Notes: a model not told the origin generated them from the sequence alone. A stretch of DNA of 64,000 nucleotides from Halorhabdus sp. BNX81 (GCF_029229925.1 NZ_CP107254.1:1984001-2048000); one strand, 5' to 3'. Shown: positions 27,886 through 37,826, counted from the first letter of the stretch. Program-made: numbers and translations.

Positions 27886-28770
27886 TCACGCTCCGTCACT
27901 TTGTTGTTGCCACATGCCGTGACGACCCTCCATTTCCCGCGGTATGCCTCCTCCCTGGCTGCCGGATTGACGCTGCTTCTTGGGGCAATGGATGACGTAT
28001 ATCCGGGTATACGCGAGGGTTACGACAGCGGTCACCACCCCAGCCCATACGGCGAGAACCATCGCAAGGACCGGCTCGGCAAGCGCCGGCGGGAGCAATC
28101 CGAGTGGCGCGTGTCCGAGAAAGAGCAGGGAAAGGAGTCCGACTGCAGAAAATCTGTCCTCAGCGAACGCCGTTCGTCCCTGTCTGACCGATCGATCGAG
28201 AACGACGGCGGGGACGACGACCGGGAACAACGCCAGCAGATAGCCACCGAGGATCACCCCAACGACGAGACCGACGATCGGAAAGAACGAGCTCGGGAGG
28301 AACACACCGAAGTACAGCGGAACAGCGAATATAGTGATCGTGACGAAGAGGGCCGGGAGCGAACCCAGGAAGGCGCCGAACTGTGCGACGACGGTCCGGT
28401 GGCGATCCTCGAGCGCATCCTCGGCCACGACTGCAGCAAGGGCCGCCACCAATGCAATGTCCAGAAACAACACACCCCATCGAAGCAGGTCACCACCTAC
28501 GACGAACAGCTCCAGCGAGCTCTGTAGCACGAACAGCTCCACGCTGCTGGCGACGAGCGCGACCACAACCAAGAATGGCGACTCACGGAGGATACGCACT
28601 GCCCACCGGAGCGTCGGTAGGAGGTGACGGCCGGGGAGCCGTTGCTGTTCCGGTTCCGTCTCGGATTCGTCGGCTGCCCACTCCACGTCGGTCTCGTGGG
28701 TTCCCCGCTCCGTTTCGGGCCTGTCGTCGGACCACCCACCGTCCGATTCGTCGGCGGACCAATCACTCAT
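27886..28770 (-). CDS. polytopic membrane protein of unknown function
   Basis: 294 residues. The first about 60 are acidic and Trp/Glu-rich (SDWSADESDGGW), probably cytoplasmic. About six membrane segments follow (FLVVVALVASSVELFVL, VLFLDIALVAALAAVVAE, LFVTITIFAVPLYFG, LVVGVILGGYLLALFPVVVPAVVL, then two in the last third), and the tail is polar and Gln-rich. The repeated long hydrophobic pairs resemble the haloarchaeal DUF7847-like group, but I cannot confirm this. It is divergent from the tRNA-Ser/ribosomal operon. The ATG at 28770 is chosen, since the upstream extension has no hydrophobic or family logic. Confidence 0.75.
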   Translation of the reverse strand: MSDWSADESDGGWSDDRPETERGTHETDVEWAADESETEPEQQRLPGRHLLPTLRWAVRILRESPFLVVVALVASSVELFVLQSSLELFVVGGDLLRWGVLFLDIALVAALAAVVAEDALEDRHRTVVAQFGAFLGSLPALFVTITIFAVPLYFGVFLPSSFFPIVGLVVGVILGGYLLALFPVVVPAVVLDRSVRQGRTAFAEDRFSAVGLLSLLFLGHAPLGLLPPALAEPVLAMVLAVWAGVVTAVVTLAYTRIYVIHCPKKQRQSGSQGGGIPREMEGRHGMWQQQSDGA

Positions 28771-28847
28771 ATAAGCAATCTTGGAGTCAGAATGAGCATA
28801 AGTGCTGTGATACGCGTTCACATCACGCTGACGACCCTTTCGTTGCG

Positions 28848-28856
28848 TTTATATAC
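28848..28856 (+). promoter_or_regulatory. TATA box of the tRNA-Ser/ribosomal operon
   Basis: TTTATATAC in a GC-rich setting, about 80 nt upstream of tRNA-Ser. The transcript should start near 28880, giving a leader of about 55 nt before the tRNA, with the ribosomal genes following in the same direction. Confidence 0.6.
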
Positions 28857-28935
28857 CGACGACAGGTACGGAAGAGTACGCATCGTGTAGGGGCATTGGC
28901 CCCGAGTCCGAGAGGGCGCGAGTACGTGACCGCGA

Positions 28936-29017
28936 GTCGTGGTAGCCAAGCGGCCCAAGGCGCATGGTTGCTAACCATGTGGCGTAAAGCCTCCGGGGTT
29001 CGAATCCCCGCCACGAC
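28936..29017 (+). tRNA. tRNA-Ser (anticodon GCT)
   Basis: 82 nt class II tRNA with acceptor GTCGTGG/CCACGAC, anticodon stem CATGG/CCATG enclosing loop TTGCTAA (anticodon GCT), a long variable arm, and T arm CGGGG-TTCGAAT-CCCCG. It reads serine AGC/AGU. It lies 20 nt before rps13 and after a strong TATA box, so the tRNA is probably the first element of the operon transcript. Confidence 0.97.
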
Positions 29018-29037
29018 GTTTCACGAGATCACCACAT

Positions 29038-29565
29038 ATGAGCGCAGAAGACCCAGACGCGGCCGAAGTGGAGGACGACGAGGACCTCCGCTATTTCGTC
29101 CGCATCGGACAGACGGACCTTGACGGCACGAAGTCCGTTGAACGTGCCCTGACAGACATGAACGGTATCGGCCAACGCGCGGCCCGCATCATCGCCAACG
29201 ACGTCGGCATCGACCGACGCGAGACCTTCGGCCGACTCGAAGACGATCAGATCGAAGCGATCGTCGACCGTGTCGAAGGCTTTGCCGACGACGTGCCCGA
29301 GTGGCTCGCGAACCACCGCAACGACTTCTTCGACGGCGAGACGACCCACGAGATCGGGACGGACCTGAATCTCACCCGCCGGCAGGACATCAACCGCATG
29401 AAGATGATCAACGCCTACAAGGGCGTCCGTCACAAGCGCGGCCAGAAGGTCCGCGGCCAGCGGACCAAATCCACCGGCCGGACCGAGGGGACCATCGGGG
29501 TCAACGTCGAGGCGATCAAAGAGGAGCAGGCCGAGGAAGCGGCCGCCGAGGAGGATGAGGAATAA
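29038..29565 (+). CDS. rps13: 30S ribosomal protein S13 (uS13)
   Basis: 175 residues of the small-subunit head, contacting tRNA and the 50S subunit. LRYFVRIGQTDLDG begins the core; GIGQRAARIIANDVG is the helix-two-turn-helix region; RHKRGQKVRGQRTKSTGR near 130-147 is the rRNA-binding basic stretch. Acidic extensions at both ends are halophile features. First protein gene after tRNA-Ser. Its stop overlaps the rps4 ATG by one base. Confidence 0.97.
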   Translation: MSAEDPDAAEVEDDEDLRYFVRIGQTDLDGTKSVERALTDMNGIGQRAARIIANDVGIDRRETFGRLEDDQIEAIVDRVEGFADDVPEWLANHRNDFFDGETTHEIGTDLNLTRRQDINRMKMINAYKGVRHKRGQKVRGQRTKSTGRTEGTIGVNVEAIKEEQAEEAAAEEDEE

Positions 29566-30074
29566 TGGCACTCGGTTCAAACACCAAGTTCTACGAGACG
29601 CCCAACCACCCCTTCCAGGGCGAACGGATCGCCGACGAGCAGAGCCTCATCGGCCAGTACGGCCTCAAGAACAAGGAGGAGCTCTGGCGCGCACAATCCG
29701 AGCTTCGTTCCTACCGGCGTGAGGCCCGGAAGCTGCTGGGTGGCGGTGGCACAGCAGAGGAAAGCGAGGAGTTCATCGCACGACTCAAGCGCTATGGCAT
29801 CCTCGACGAGGGGGACGCACTTGACGACATCCTTTCGCTGGATGTGACCGACGTTCTGGAGCGCCGTCTCCAGACGGTTGCCTACCGGAAAGGACTGGCA
29901 AACACGGCCGAGCAGGCTCGCCAGTTCATCACCCACGGCCACATCACCGTCGACGGTGAGCGTGTCTCGATCCCCTCGAAGACGATCGCCGTCGAGGAAG
30001 AGGGGGCCATCGAGTTCGACGAGAACAGCCCGCTCGCCGACGAACTTCATCCCGAGCGCGCGGAGGAACGATAA
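29565..30074 (+). CDS. rps4: 30S ribosomal protein S4 (uS4)
   Basis: 169 residues; a primary 16S-binding protein of the body. The N-terminal segment [17 protein letters not shown] is typical of archaeal S4. The S4 RNA-binding domain spans about 104-160: [17 protein letters not shown], then [18 protein letters not shown]. Overlaps rps13 by one base, and three bases separate it from rps11. Confidence 0.97.
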   Translation: MALGSNTKFYETPNHPFQGERIADEQSLIGQYGLKNKEELWRAQSELRSYRREARKLLGGGGTAEESEEFIARLKRYGILDEGDALDDILSLDVTDVLERRLQTVAYRKGLANTAEQARQFITHGHITVDGERVSIPSKTIAVEEEGAIEFDENSPLADELHPERAEER

Positions 30075-30077
30075 TCC

Positions 30078-30464
30078 ATGTCCGGAGAGCAATCCAAGTG
30101 GGGCATCGCCCACGTGCACGCATCGTTCAACAACACGGTCATCACGATCACCGACCAGACCGGTGCCGAGACTCTCGCAAAGAGTTCCGGCGGAACGGTC
30201 GTCAAGCAGAACCGGGACGAGGCCTCGCCGTACGCCGCGATGCAGATGGCCGAGACCGTCGCCGAGGACGTCATCCAGCAGGGCGTCGAAGGCGTTCACG
30301 TCCGCGTGCGTGGCCCCGGTGGGAATCAGCAGCAGAATCCCGGACCGGGCGCGCAGGCGACCATCCGGGCGCTGGCGCGAGCCGGCCTCGAAATCGGTCG
30401 TATCGAGGACGTCACTCCGATCCCACACGACGGCACCCGCAGCCCAAAATCCAGCGGATTCTAA
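30078..30464 (+). CDS. rps11: 30S ribosomal protein S11 (uS11)
   Basis: 128 residues; a platform protein near the mRNA exit. [20 protein letters not shown] at the N-terminus, [20 protein letters not shown], and the C-terminal [17 protein letters not shown] are near-invariant S11 segments. Two bases separate it from rpoD. Confidence 0.97.
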   Translation: MSGEQSKWGIAHVHASFNNTVITITDQTGAETLAKSSGGTVVKQNRDEASPYAAMQMAETVAEDVIQQGVEGVHVRVRGPGGNQQQNPGPGAQATIRALARAGLEIGRIEDVTPIPHDGTRSPKSSGF

Positions 30465-30465
30465 C

Positions 30466-31209
30466 ATGGCCGAATACGACGTCACGTTCATCGAGCGCGG
30501 GGACACTGAGGCCCGGTTTCTCGTCCGGGGAGTGACACCTGCGTTCGCGAACGGCGTCCGCCGGGCGATGATCGCTGACGTGCCGACCTTCAGCATCGAC
30601 ACCGTCCGCGTCATCGAGAACTCCAGCGTGATGTTCGACGAGCAGATCGGGCTCCGACTCGGGCTGGTGCCGCTGACGACGCCGGTGGGCGAGTTCGAGA
30701 TCGGTGACGAAGTCACGCTGGCGCTGGACGTCGAAGGCCCGGATACGGCCTATTCGGGCGACCTGGTGGCCAACGACGAGATGGTTGGACCAGCCGAACC
30801 CGACGTCCCGATCATCGAACTCAAGGACGATCAGCGACTGGAACTCGAAGCCGATGCGGTCCTCGATACGGGACGGGAACACGCCAAACACCAGGGCGGC
30901 GTGGCCGTCTCCTACCGGCACCTCCAGCGCGTCGAACCACAGGGAGAGCGCGAGGAGTTCGCCGACGACGACGCGGAGATCGTCCGCGGCGTCATCGAGG
31001 ACGACGGCGACCTGATCCCGACGGAGGAGTTCGATCACGATCTGACGAACCGATACCCCGACACGCAGGTCGAGATCGAAGACGTGACCGATGCCTTCGT
31101 CTTCCACGTCGAGACCGACGGTTCATTCGACGTGGACACGCTGGTAAAGGAGGGCGTCGGCACGTTGCGGCGGCGAGCCGAGGAACTGACCGAAACCATC
31201 CAGCTATAA
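30466..31209 (+). CDS. rpoD: DNA-directed RNA polymerase subunit D
   Basis: 247 residues; the archaeal homologue of Rpb3/bacterial alpha, nucleating polymerase assembly with subunits L, N and P. The dimerisation domain carries [21 protein letters not shown] at residues 15-35 and the segment [19 protein letters not shown]. The insertion domain lacks the four-cysteine Fe-S motif present in some archaea, as usual in haloarchaea. The C-terminus has [17 protein letters not shown]. The ATG at 30466 follows the rps11 stop directly; longer frames overlap rps4/rps11 and are shadows. Confidence 0.97.
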   Translation: MAEYDVTFIERGDTEARFLVRGVTPAFANGVRRAMIADVPTFSIDTVRVIENSSVMFDEQIGLRLGLVPLTTPVGEFEIGDEVTLALDVEGPDTAYSGDLVANDEMVGPAEPDVPIIELKDDQRLELEADAVLDTGREHAKHQGGVAVSYRHLQRVEPQGEREEFADDDAEIVRGVIEDDGDLIPTEEFDHDLTNRYPDTQVEIEDVTDAFVFHVETDGSFDVDTLVKEGVGTLRRRAEELTETIQL

Positions 31210-31294
31210 CGATGACCAGGCCCCGAATCCCCACACCGACGTCGCCTGCCCTTCGTGGTGCGAGCGCGGCGTCCATCGGTTCGACCGAAAGGGG

Positions 31295-31300
31295 TTTTAC
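31295..31300 (+). promoter_or_regulatory. possible internal promoter before tRNA-Leu
   Basis: TTTTAC about 30 nt before the tRNA 5' end, in the 117-nt gap between rpoD and tRNA-Leu. The spacing fits an initiation site near 31321-31325. It would let the second half of the operon be transcribed separately. Confidence 0.4.
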
Positions 31301-31326
31301 GGGCCAGACAGAATCGAATCATGTTC

Positions 31327-31410
31327 GCAGGGATAGCCAAGTTTGGCCAACGGCGCAGCGTTCAGGGCGCTGTCCCGTAGGGGTCCGCAGGTTCAAATCC
31401 TGCTCCCTGC
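31327..31410 (+). tRNA. tRNA-Leu (anticodon CAG)
   Basis: 84 nt class II tRNA with acceptor GCAGGGA/TCCCTGC, anticodon stem CAGCG/CGCTG enclosing TTCAGGG (anticodon CAG), a long variable arm, and T arm GCAGG-TTCAAAT-CCTGC. It reads leucine CUG. It lies between rpoD and rpl18e, a position known for the enolase-S2 operon of Haloarcula. Confidence 0.97.
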
Positions 31411-31429
31411 ACTTTTCAGGAGGGACGTC

Positions 31430-31780
31430 ATGAGTAAAACAAATCCGAGACTGCGTAGTCTCATTGCCGACTTGAAGTCGGTCGCCCGCGACGGCGGCGG
31501 TGACGTCTGGAGCGACGTCGCCGAGCGCTTAGAGAAACCCCGACGGACCCACGCGGAGGTCAACCTGGGTCGCATCGAGCGATACGCCCAGGAGGACGAA
31601 ACCGTGGTCGTTCCCGGGAAGGTTCTCGGCAGCGGCGTCCTGCAGAAGGACGTTACCGTCGCCGCCGTCGACTTTTCGTCGACGGCCGAGCGGAAGATCG
31701 ACCAGGTCGGCGAGACACTGAGAGTCGAACAGGCACTCGAAGACAATCCGGACGGTTCGAACGTACGGGTGATCCGATGA
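31430..31780 (+). CDS. rpl18e: 50S ribosomal protein L18e (eL18)
   Basis: 116 residues; an archaeal/eukaryote-specific large-subunit protein. [20 protein letters not shown] is the typical start; [20 protein letters not shown] and [20 protein letters not shown] follow. The ATG at 31430 is 20 nt past tRNA-Leu. Its end overlaps rpl13 by four bases (ATGA). Confidence 0.96.
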   Translation: MSKTNPRLRSLIADLKSVARDGGGDVWSDVAERLEKPRRTHAEVNLGRIERYAQEDETVVVPGKVLGSGVLQKDVTVAAVDFSSTAERKIDQVGETLRVEQALEDNPDGSNVRVIR

Positions 31781-32241
31781 GTATCGCAACCATCGACGCG
31801 GACGTCGTCGTCGATGCCCGCGATTGTATCATGGGTCGCGTCGCGAGCCAGGTGGCCGAGCGCGCACTCGACGGTGAGACGGTCGCCGTCGTCAACGCCG
31901 AGCGAGCGGTCATCACCGGCAGCGACGAGGATGTCTACGAGACGTACAAGACCCGGACCGATCTTACCTCCGACCGTGGGCCAGCCTATCCCACGCGCCC
32001 GGACGGCATCTTCAAGCGGTCTATTCGCGGGATGCTTCCCTACAAGAAGCCCCGCGGTCGCGAGGCCTTCGAGAACGTCCGTGTGTACCTGGGCAACCCC
32101 TACGAGGGGAGCCAGGACAGAAACGGCGACCCAGTCGAGACGGAGGTCCTCGAGGGCACGTCACTGGATCGGCTGTCGAACATCAAGTTCGTCCAGCTGG
32201 GCGAACTGGCAGAAGACCTCGGAGCGAACGTAACATGGTAA
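31777..32241 (+). CDS. rpl13: 50S ribosomal protein L13 (uL13)
   Basis: 154 residues; an early-assembly large-subunit protein. [20 protein letters not shown] near residue 12, and [20 protein letters not shown] near 87 are the family hallmarks. Overlaps rpl18e by four bases and rps9 by seven. Confidence 0.97.
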   Translation: MSIATIDADVVVDARDCIMGRVASQVAERALDGETVAVVNAERAVITGSDEDVYETYKTRTDLTSDRGPAYPTRPDGIFKRSIRGMLPYKKPRGREAFENVRVYLGNPYEGSQDRNGDPVETEVLEGTSLDRLSNIKFVQLGELAEDLGANVTW

Positions 32242-32633
32242 CGAACACGTCAGGCAAGAAGAAGACGGCAGTCGCCCGCGCGACAGTGTCGGACGGCGAC
32301 GGGCGGATTCGGATCGATTCCCGCCCGGTCGAACTCGTCGACCCGGAACTGGCGAAGCTCAAGATGCTCGAACCGTTCCGCATCGCGGAGGACGAACTCC
32401 GCGAGAACGTCGATATCGAAATTTCCGTCGAGGGTGGCGGCGTCATGGGGCAGGCAGACGCCGCCCGGACGGCCATCGCCCGTGGACTCGTCCAGCATAC
32501 CAACGACGCGGAACTCCGGGACGCCTACATGGCGTTCGATCGCTCGCTTTTGGTCAACGACGTGCGCCAGAGCGAGCCCAAGAAGTGGGGCGGTCCGGGT
32601 GCCCGCGCCCGATACCAAAAATCTTACCGCTGA
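32235..32633 (+). CDS. rps9: 30S ribosomal protein S9 (uS9)
   Basis: 132 residues; its C-terminal tail reaches the P-site t[23 protein letters not shown] at the N-terminus and the C-terminal [19 protein letters not shown] with the terminal Arg are conserved. Starts inside the end of rpl13, so translation is coupled. Confidence 0.97.
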   Translation: MVTNTSGKKKTAVARATVSDGDGRIRIDSRPVELVDPELAKLKMLEPFRIAEDELRENVDIEISVEGGGVMGQADAARTAIARGLVQHTNDAELRDAYMAFDRSLLVNDVRQSEPKKWGGPGARARYQKSYR

Positions 32634-32647
32634 GGTGATCACACGTT

Positions 32648-32842
32648 ATGATGATACCGGTCCGATGTTTCACCTGTGGCACTGTGATCGGCAGCGAGTG
32701 GGAGGAATTCAAAGAACGGGCCCGCGAGGGCGAGGAGAATCCCGAGGCAGTGCTCGACGAACTCGGCGTCGACCGACACTGCTGTCGCCGGATGCTCGTC
32801 TCCCACGAGGACCTGGTCGATGTCGTTTCCCCCTACCAATAA
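32648..32842 (+). CDS. rpoN: DNA-directed RNA polymerase subunit N
   Basis: 64-residue zinc-binding subunit (Rpb10 homologue). The CX2C...CC zinc site is visible: [10 protein letters not shown] (C7 and C10) and DRHCCRRML (C45 and C46). [20 protein letters not shown] lies between. The stop TAA shares its last base with the rpoK ATG. Confidence 0.97.
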   Translation: MMIPVRCFTCGTVIGSEWEEFKERAREGEENPEAVLDELGVDRHCCRRMLVSHEDLVDVVSPYQ

Positions 32843-33018
32843 TGCCGAACGAACAATACAACCGCTACGAAAAGGCCCGGATTCTCGGTGCCAGAGCGCT
32901 GCAGGTGGCATACGGAGCACCGGTACTGATCGACACCGATCAGACCCAGCCGATCCTCATCGCGGCCGAGGAGTACGACGCTGGTGTCCTGCCGTTTACG
33001 GTCAATCGAGGTAACTAA
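32842..33018 (+). CDS. rpoK: DNA-directed RNA polymerase subunit K
   Basis: 58 residues; archaeal counterpart of Rpb6/omega, needed for polymerase stability. [20 protein letters not shown] is the diagnostic N-terminal motif, and [20 protein letters not shown] follows. The start overlaps rpoN by one base. It is the complete archaeal-size protein, without the long N-terminal tail of eukaryotic Rpb6. Confidence 0.97.
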   Translation: MPNEQYNRYEKARILGARALQVAYGAPVLIDTDQTQPILIAAEEYDAGVLPFTVNRGN

Positions 33019-33020
33019 CG

Positions 33021-34220
33021 ATGACGCTAATCACGAACGTAACACTCCGACGCGTACTGGACTCACGAGGAAACCCGACTGTCGAAGCCGACGTCACCAC
33101 CGAGAGTGGTGGGTTCGGCCGTGCCGCCGCACCGAGTGGCGCGAGCACGGGCGAACACGAAGCGATCGAACTCCCGCCGAGCGAGGCGATCGCGAACGCC
33201 CGCGACCTGGCCGTCCCGCGACTCGAGGGCGAGGTCTACGCCGGCGACCAGCGCTCCGTCGACGCGGCACTGCACGCCGCCGACGGGACCGACAACTTCT
33301 CGGAAATCGGTGCCAACTCCGCGGTCGCCATTTCGATGGCCGCCGCGAAAGCTGGCGCTGACGTCCTGGGTGCCCCGCTGTATCAGCACCTCGGCGGCAC
33401 CTTCCGCGGCGATCAGTTCCCGACCCCGCTGGGCAACGTCGTCGGCGGCGGCGAGCACGCCGAAGAGGCGACCAACATCCAGGAGTTCCTCTCGGCACCC
33501 GTCGGCGCGCCGAGCGTGACGGAGGCCATCTTCGCCAACGCCGAGGTCCACGCCGAGATCAGTTCGATCCTCGAGGAGCGCGGCGTGCCCGTCAACAAGG
33601 GCGACGAGGGCGCGTGGGCCCCGCCGATCGGTGACGACGAGGCCTTCGAGGTCGTCGCCGAGGCGACCGACCGCATCAGCGACGAGCGCGGCTTCGAGAT
33701 CAGCTTCGGGCTGGACATGGCCGCCGCCGAGATGTACGACGGCGAGGAGTACGTCTACGAGGGCGAACCCAACCGCTCGACCCAAGAGCAGATCGACTAC
33801 GTCGTCGAGATGGTCGAGGAGTACGACCTCGCGTACGTCGAGGATCCCCTCGACGAGAACGACTTCGAGGCCTTCGCCGAACTGACCGAACGCGTCGGCG
33901 ATCAGACGCTCATCTGTGGCGACGACCTCTACGTGACCAACGTCGAGCGCCTCCAGGAAGGGATCGACCTGGGCTCGTCGAACTCCATCCTCATCAAGCC
34001 CAACCAGATCGGCACGCTGACCGACGCGGTCGACGCGATCGAACTCGGCTCGAAGAACGGCATCGAGTCGGTCGTCTCCCACCGCTCGGGTGAGACCGAG
34101 GATACGACGATTGCCCATCTGGCCGTCGGCGCGGCCGCCCCCTACATCAAGACGGGGACGGTGGCCGGCGAGCGGACGGCCAAGCTGAACGAACTCATCA
34201 GGATCGAAGAGAACGCATGA
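33021..34220 (+). CDS. eno: enolase
   Basis: Converts 2-phosphoglycerate to phosphoenolpyruvate in glycolysis. 399 residues. [20 protein letters not shown] at the N-terminus, the mobile loop [14 protein letters not shown] near 137, metal ligands in [13 protein letters not shown] (Asp) and [14 protein letters not shown] (Glu-Asp), catalytic Lys in [14 protein letters not shown] near 320, and [14 protein letters not shown] near 353. It sits in the ribosomal operon, an arrangement conserved in haloarchaea. Its stop overlaps rps2 by four bases. Confidence 0.97.
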   Translation: MTLITNVTLRRVLDSRGNPTVEADVTTESGGFGRAAAPSGASTGEHEAIELPPSEAIANARDLAVPRLEGEVYAGDQRSVDAALHAADGTDNFSEIGANSAVAISMAAAKAGADVLGAPLYQHLGGTFRGDQFPTPLGNVVGGGEHAEEATNIQEFLSAPVGAPSVTEAIFANAEVHAEISSILEERGVPVNKGDEGAWAPPIGDDEAFEVVAEATDRISDERGFEISFGLDMAAAEMYDGEEYVYEGEPNRSTQEQIDYVVEMVEEYDLAYVEDPLDENDFEAFAELTERVGDQTLICGDDLYVTNVERLQEGIDLGSSNSILIKPNQIGTLTDAVDAIELGSKNGIESVVSHRSGETEDTTIAHLAVGAAAPYIKTGTVAGERTAKLNELIRIEENA

Positions 34221-35020
34221 GCGACGACGACGCTGACATCGAAGCAGACGAGACCGAGGCCGCCTCGGAACCCGCCGGTGAGGCCGGCGCGGTGGCCGAG
34301 GAAAGCGCGCCCGAGGCGGACGGCGAAGAGCCGTCGGGCGACGACGAGGTTGGGGAACAGGACGACGCTGGCACGGACGATGCGGCCGAAGAGAGTCCGG
34401 CCCAGCTCGACGAGAACGTCATGCCGGATGAGCAGTCGGAGGCGGACCTGCTGATTCCGGTCGACGATTACCTCTCGGCCGGCGCCCACATCGGGACCCA
34501 GCAGAAGACCAGCGACATGGACCGGTTCATCCACCGCGTCCGGACTGACGGGCTGTACGTGCTCGACGTGAGCATGACCGACCAGCGCATCCGCACCGCC
34601 GCGGATTTCCTGGCCAACTACGAGCCCGAGCAGATCCTGGTCGCCTCCTCCCGGCAGTACGGCCGCTTCCCGGCCGAGAAGTTCGCCGACGCCGTCGGCG
34701 CTCGCGCCCGGACCGGCCGGTTCATCCCGGGGACGCTCACCAACCCGGATTACGACGGCTACATCGAGCCGGATGTCGTGGTCGTGACCGACCCGATCGG
34801 CGACGCCCAGGCCGTCAAGGAGGCCATCACGGTCGGCATCCCGGTCATCGCGATGTGTGACTCCAACAACACGACCGGGAACGTCGATCTGGTCGTCCCG
34901 ACCAACAACAAGGGTCGAAAGGCACTGAGCGTCGTCTACTGGCTGCTCGCCAACGAGACGCTCGACCGCCGCGGTGCGGAACCGGCCTACTCGCTCGCCG
35001 ACTTCGAGAGCGACCTGTAG
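34217..35020 (+). CDS. rps2: 30S ribosomal protein S2 (uS2) with long acidic N-terminal extension
   Basis: 267 residues. About the first 70 are Asp/Glu/Ala-rich and likely disordered; the S2 fold starts at [19 protein letters not shown]. Family segments are [60 protein letters not shown] and [20 protein letters not shown]. Last gene of the ribosomal/enolase operon. The acidic extension is larger than in non-halophiles. The overlap with eno supports the chosen ATG. Confidence 0.95.
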   Translation: MSDDDADIEADETEAASEPAGEAGAVAEESAPEADGEEPSGDDEVGEQDDAGTDDAAEESPAQLDENVMPDEQSEADLLIPVDDYLSAGAHIGTQQKTSDMDRFIHRVRTDGLYVLDVSMTDQRIRTAADFLANYEPEQILVASSRQYGRFPAEKFADAVGARARTGRFIPGTLTNPDYDGYIEPDVVVVTDPIGDAQAVKEAITVGIPVIAMCDSNNTTGNVDLVVPTNNKGRKALSVVYWLLANETLDRRGAEPAYSLADFESDL

Positions 35021-35159
35021 GACGACAGCGCAGTCTCGGATCCGATTCGCGGGCGGAACTCGTTTTGACAGTGCTGAACTCTCCCCGTTGAGAGGCCCTA
35101 TCAGCCGACGATATCGCCGGTTACCCAAGGTATTCGGTCACCTAGCATAGTGCCAACGT

Positions 35160-36746
35160 ATGGCACGGGACACGACAGGCGAGTTCGCGTGGACTGCCGG
35201 AGCCACCGCATGGGTGGTAGCGACACTGGTGGCACGGCCGCTTGTTGGCTCGGACCCGCTGCTCGTCGCCGCCCAGGCGATCATCGAGACGGCCCCGGGC
35301 TGGCTCGCGACGTGGGCGATCGAAACCTTCGGAGTGGCTGCCCGGACAGTACTCGTCGCTGGTGTCGCAACCGGACTCGTCATCACCGCGGGCACACTCG
35401 GCGCGATCGGCGACCGAGTGACGCTTCGGCGAGCACGACGGAGCCAGGTCCTGTGGCTCACCACGACCGGCGTGGTGATCGGGACCGCTGTCGGCTTCTA
35501 TTTGGCAGCGGGCGGCGTCTCGTTCCGATGGCTGCTTGCCACGGTCATCGCGCTCACGGGCCCGGGTATCGTCTGGTGGATATACGCTGGAGTGCACGAG
35601 CCGATCGGGCGACGACAGGCGCTGGGCCGGATCGGCGGCGGGGTCGGCGCGTTGGTCGCGGGCGGCGCGATCGCCCGGATACTGGGGCAGCCACCGGCTG
35701 CAGACGGTCCACAGCCGGGTGAGCCATTCGACGCCGCGGAGAAAACGGAAGTCGGGACGACCACGCCGACTCCAAGACAGGCGACCGGTGAGGAAACCAT
35801 CGAACGCCAGCGATCGACCGACGGTGTCGTCGTGTCGGTTGCGAACGACGAGCGGGACTTCACGTTCGATTTCGAGGGGATGCCACCACGGAGACACACG
35901 GCCGAGGAGCACTTCGTGGTCGATAAGAACATTACCGCACCGAACGTCGCGGCCGAGGGGTGGTCGCTGTCAATCAGGGGGGCCGTCGATAGCGAGAAGG
36001 ACATCGCCTACGAGACGCTGCTGGATCATCCCGACCGGCGGGAGATGACGGTCACGACACTCTGTATTTCGAATACGGTTGGCGGAGACCTGATCGGGAC
36101 CACCGATTGGATTGGAATTCCGGTCCGGATGCTACTTGCGGACGCGGGCATCACTGACGACGCGGTCGACGTCGTCACACACGCCAGAGACGGCTACTCC
36201 GAGGCGATCCCGTGGTCGGTCGTGCGTGATCGTGACGACATCATCCTGGCGATCGGCATGGACGGCAAGACGCTGCCGGCCGAACACGGCTTTCCGGCGC
36301 GGTTGCTCGTCCCGGGCCGATATGGGATGAAGTCGACGAAGTGGATCACGGAGATCGAACTCGCGGACAGCGACCACACCGCATACTGGGATCAGCGTGG
36401 GTGGGACGAGGAGGCGGTCGTCAACACGCTATCGTACGTCCGCGCGATCCAGCGACGCAACGAGCGAATCGCGGTCGGCGGCATCGCCTACGCCGGCACG
36501 CGTGGGGTCGAACGGGTGGAGGTGAGTCTCGACGGCGGCCAGACCTGGAACGAGGCGGCTCTCGAAGACCCTATTTCACCACACGCCAGGCGACGGTGGC
36601 AACTGGTGGTCGAGCGGCCGGACACGGGACCACTCGACGTGATCGTGCGGGCGACAGACGGTGCTGGGAACCGCCAGACCAGCAAGAGAGCGCCGCCCCA
36701 CCCCAGCGGCTCGGCCGGGTGGCATTCGATCACCGTGTCGCTGTGA
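35160..36746 (+). CDS. sulfite-oxidase-family molybdoenzyme with N-terminal membrane domain
   Basis: 528 residues. Residues about 1-180 contain four or five membrane helices (LVTLVARPLVG region, LVAGVATGLVITAGTL, TGVVIGTAVGFYLAAGG, WLLATVIALTGPGIVWWIY, then GGGVGALVAGGAIARI). The rest is an extracellular oxidoreductase molybdopterin-binding domain. Its Mo-ligating Cys is in TTLCISNTVGG near 305, with VDVVTHARDGYSEAIPW and LVPGRYGMKSTKWITEIEL following. The C-terminal dimerisation (Mo-co) domain has VEVSLDGGQTWNEA. It oxidises or reduces an S- or N-containing substrate, unknown. The start at 35160 follows a TATA-like patch near 35140. Confidence 0.88.
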   Translation: MARDTTGEFAWTAGATAWVVATLVARPLVGSDPLLVAAQAIIETAPGWLATWAIETFGVAARTVLVAGVATGLVITAGTLGAIGDRVTLRRARRSQVLWLTTTGVVIGTAVGFYLAAGGVSFRWLLATVIALTGPGIVWWIYAGVHEPIGRRQALGRIGGGVGALVAGGAIARILGQPPAADGPQPGEPFDAAEKTEVGTTTPTPRQATGEETIERQRSTDGVVVSVANDERDFTFDFEGMPPRRHTAEEHFVVDKNITAPNVAAEGWSLSIRGAVDSEKDIAYETLLDHPDRREMTVTTLCISNTVGGDLIGTTDWIGIPVRMLLADAGITDDAVDVVTHARDGYSEAIPWSVVRDRDDIILAIGMDGKTLPAEHGFPARLLVPGRYGMKSTKWITEIELADSDHTAYWDQRGWDEEAVVNTLSYVRAIQRRNERIAVGGIAYAGTRGVERVEVSLDGGQTWNEAALEDPISPHARRRWQLVVERPDTGPLDVIVRATDGAGNRQTSKRAPPHPSGSAGWHSITVSL

Positions 36747-36773
36747 TGCCGGTCCGGCTGTCGACGCCGAAGC

Positions 36774-37754
36774 CTACGTCCAGTCTTCGAGCCCGGTCTG
36801 GACCACGGAGGATTCGATCCGTTCGAACCCGCGGGCAACTTCGTCGGCGTCGACCTCCCATTGGTCAGTGACGAACTCACGGGCGGCTGCCAGATCGGGT
36901 TCGATCGCCGTCTCGATGGAATACTCGTCAGTGACCGCCGGGTCGAGAAACAGCTCGCGGATCCGATCGGCATTCTCGACGTAGACATCCTCGTTCTCGC
37001 TGACGCCCCAGAGATCGCCGTACTCGCGGACGGCTTTCACCGCCGTTTTGGGGCCGTACCCACGGACGCCCTCGTTGAAATCCGTCCCACAGAGCAGGGC
37101 GACGTCAACGAGTTGCTCCCAGGAGAGGCCGTGTTCGTCAAGCGTCGCCTCGAAGTCCATCAGTTCGGGGTCGCCCGAACTGGTGAGTTGCCGGAGCGTG
37201 TACGGCGCGCCAAAGAGCAAGGCATCATAGTCCTCGGTACCGACGTATCCGACGTCACCCTTTCTGGCCATGTAGGCAGCCTGGCCCTCGCCCTCCGCCG
37301 GGGCGTCAACGACCGGGACGTCGAGCAGCGCGAGGAGTTCCCGGGTGGTCTCTACGATGACGTCAGTCAGGCGCTGGGTACGGGATTCGAGGCGAGCAAC
37401 CTTGACGGGGTCGTCCTCCTTGCGGGCTTGCGCCAGTTCGTCCTCGTATTGCTCGCGCTGTTCGCGTCGGCGCTTTACTTCGTCGTCTTTGAGGTCGGTA
37501 ACCGCACCGTCAAAGACGAACACGGGCGTGACGTCGGCCTCGAAGAACTTCGGCAGACCCTGGACGACGCCGACCAGGTTTGCCACCTCCGTGCCGTCGT
37601 CAGTGGTATATACCTCATCGTTCGTCCACTTGACCGTCGTCGTGAGGTAGCGATACAGCCAGTTGTGCGCGTCGACAGCAACGACCGAGCCGTCGAGTTC
37701 GTCGAAGCTAACGTCCTCGATGACGGCGATGTCCCGGAGATCAGCGTTTCCCAT
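36774..37754 (-). CDS. fen: flap endonuclease FEN1
   Basis: 326 residues; a structure-specific 5' nuclease that removes RNA primers and flaps in replication and base-excision repair. The N-region is [17 protein letters not shown] with the first catalytic Asp. [20 protein letters not shown] near 78, the I-region acidic residues [18 protein letters not shown] near 148 and [13 protein letters not shown], and helix-hairpin-helix [20 protein letters not shown] near 225 follow. The last residues QTGLEDWT form a degenerate PCNA-interaction box. The ATG at 37754 is chosen because [10 protein letters not shown] is the family N-terminus. Convergent with the molybdoenzyme gene. Confidence 0.96.
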   Translation of the reverse strand: MGNADLRDIAVIEDVSFDELDGSVVAVDAHNWLYRYLTTTVKWTNDEVYTTDDGTEVANLVGVVQGLPKFFEADVTPVFVFDGAVTDLKDDEVKRRREQREQYEDELAQARKEDDPVKVARLESRTQRLTDVIVETTRELLALLDVPVVDAPAEGEGQAAYMARKGDVGYVGTEDYDALLFGAPYTLRQLTSSGDPELMDFEATLDEHGLSWEQLVDVALLCGTDFNEGVRGYGPKTAVKAVREYGDLWGVSENEDVYVENADRIRELFLDPAVTDEYSIETAIEPDLAAAREFVTDQWEVDADEVARGFERIESSVVQTGLEDWT

Positions 37755-37826
37755 TGTCGGCGAGTACATCCCAGACGGGTTTGAATCTCCCGCCTCAGCC
37801 CGGTCCAACTGGTAACGATCCCACCG

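Noticed and set aside
29878-30465. Upstream extension of rpoD to a 443-codon frame
   Set aside because: The extension overlaps rps4 and rps11 in another frame and has Arg/Ser/Thr-rich shadow composition; the rpoD family starts at 30466.
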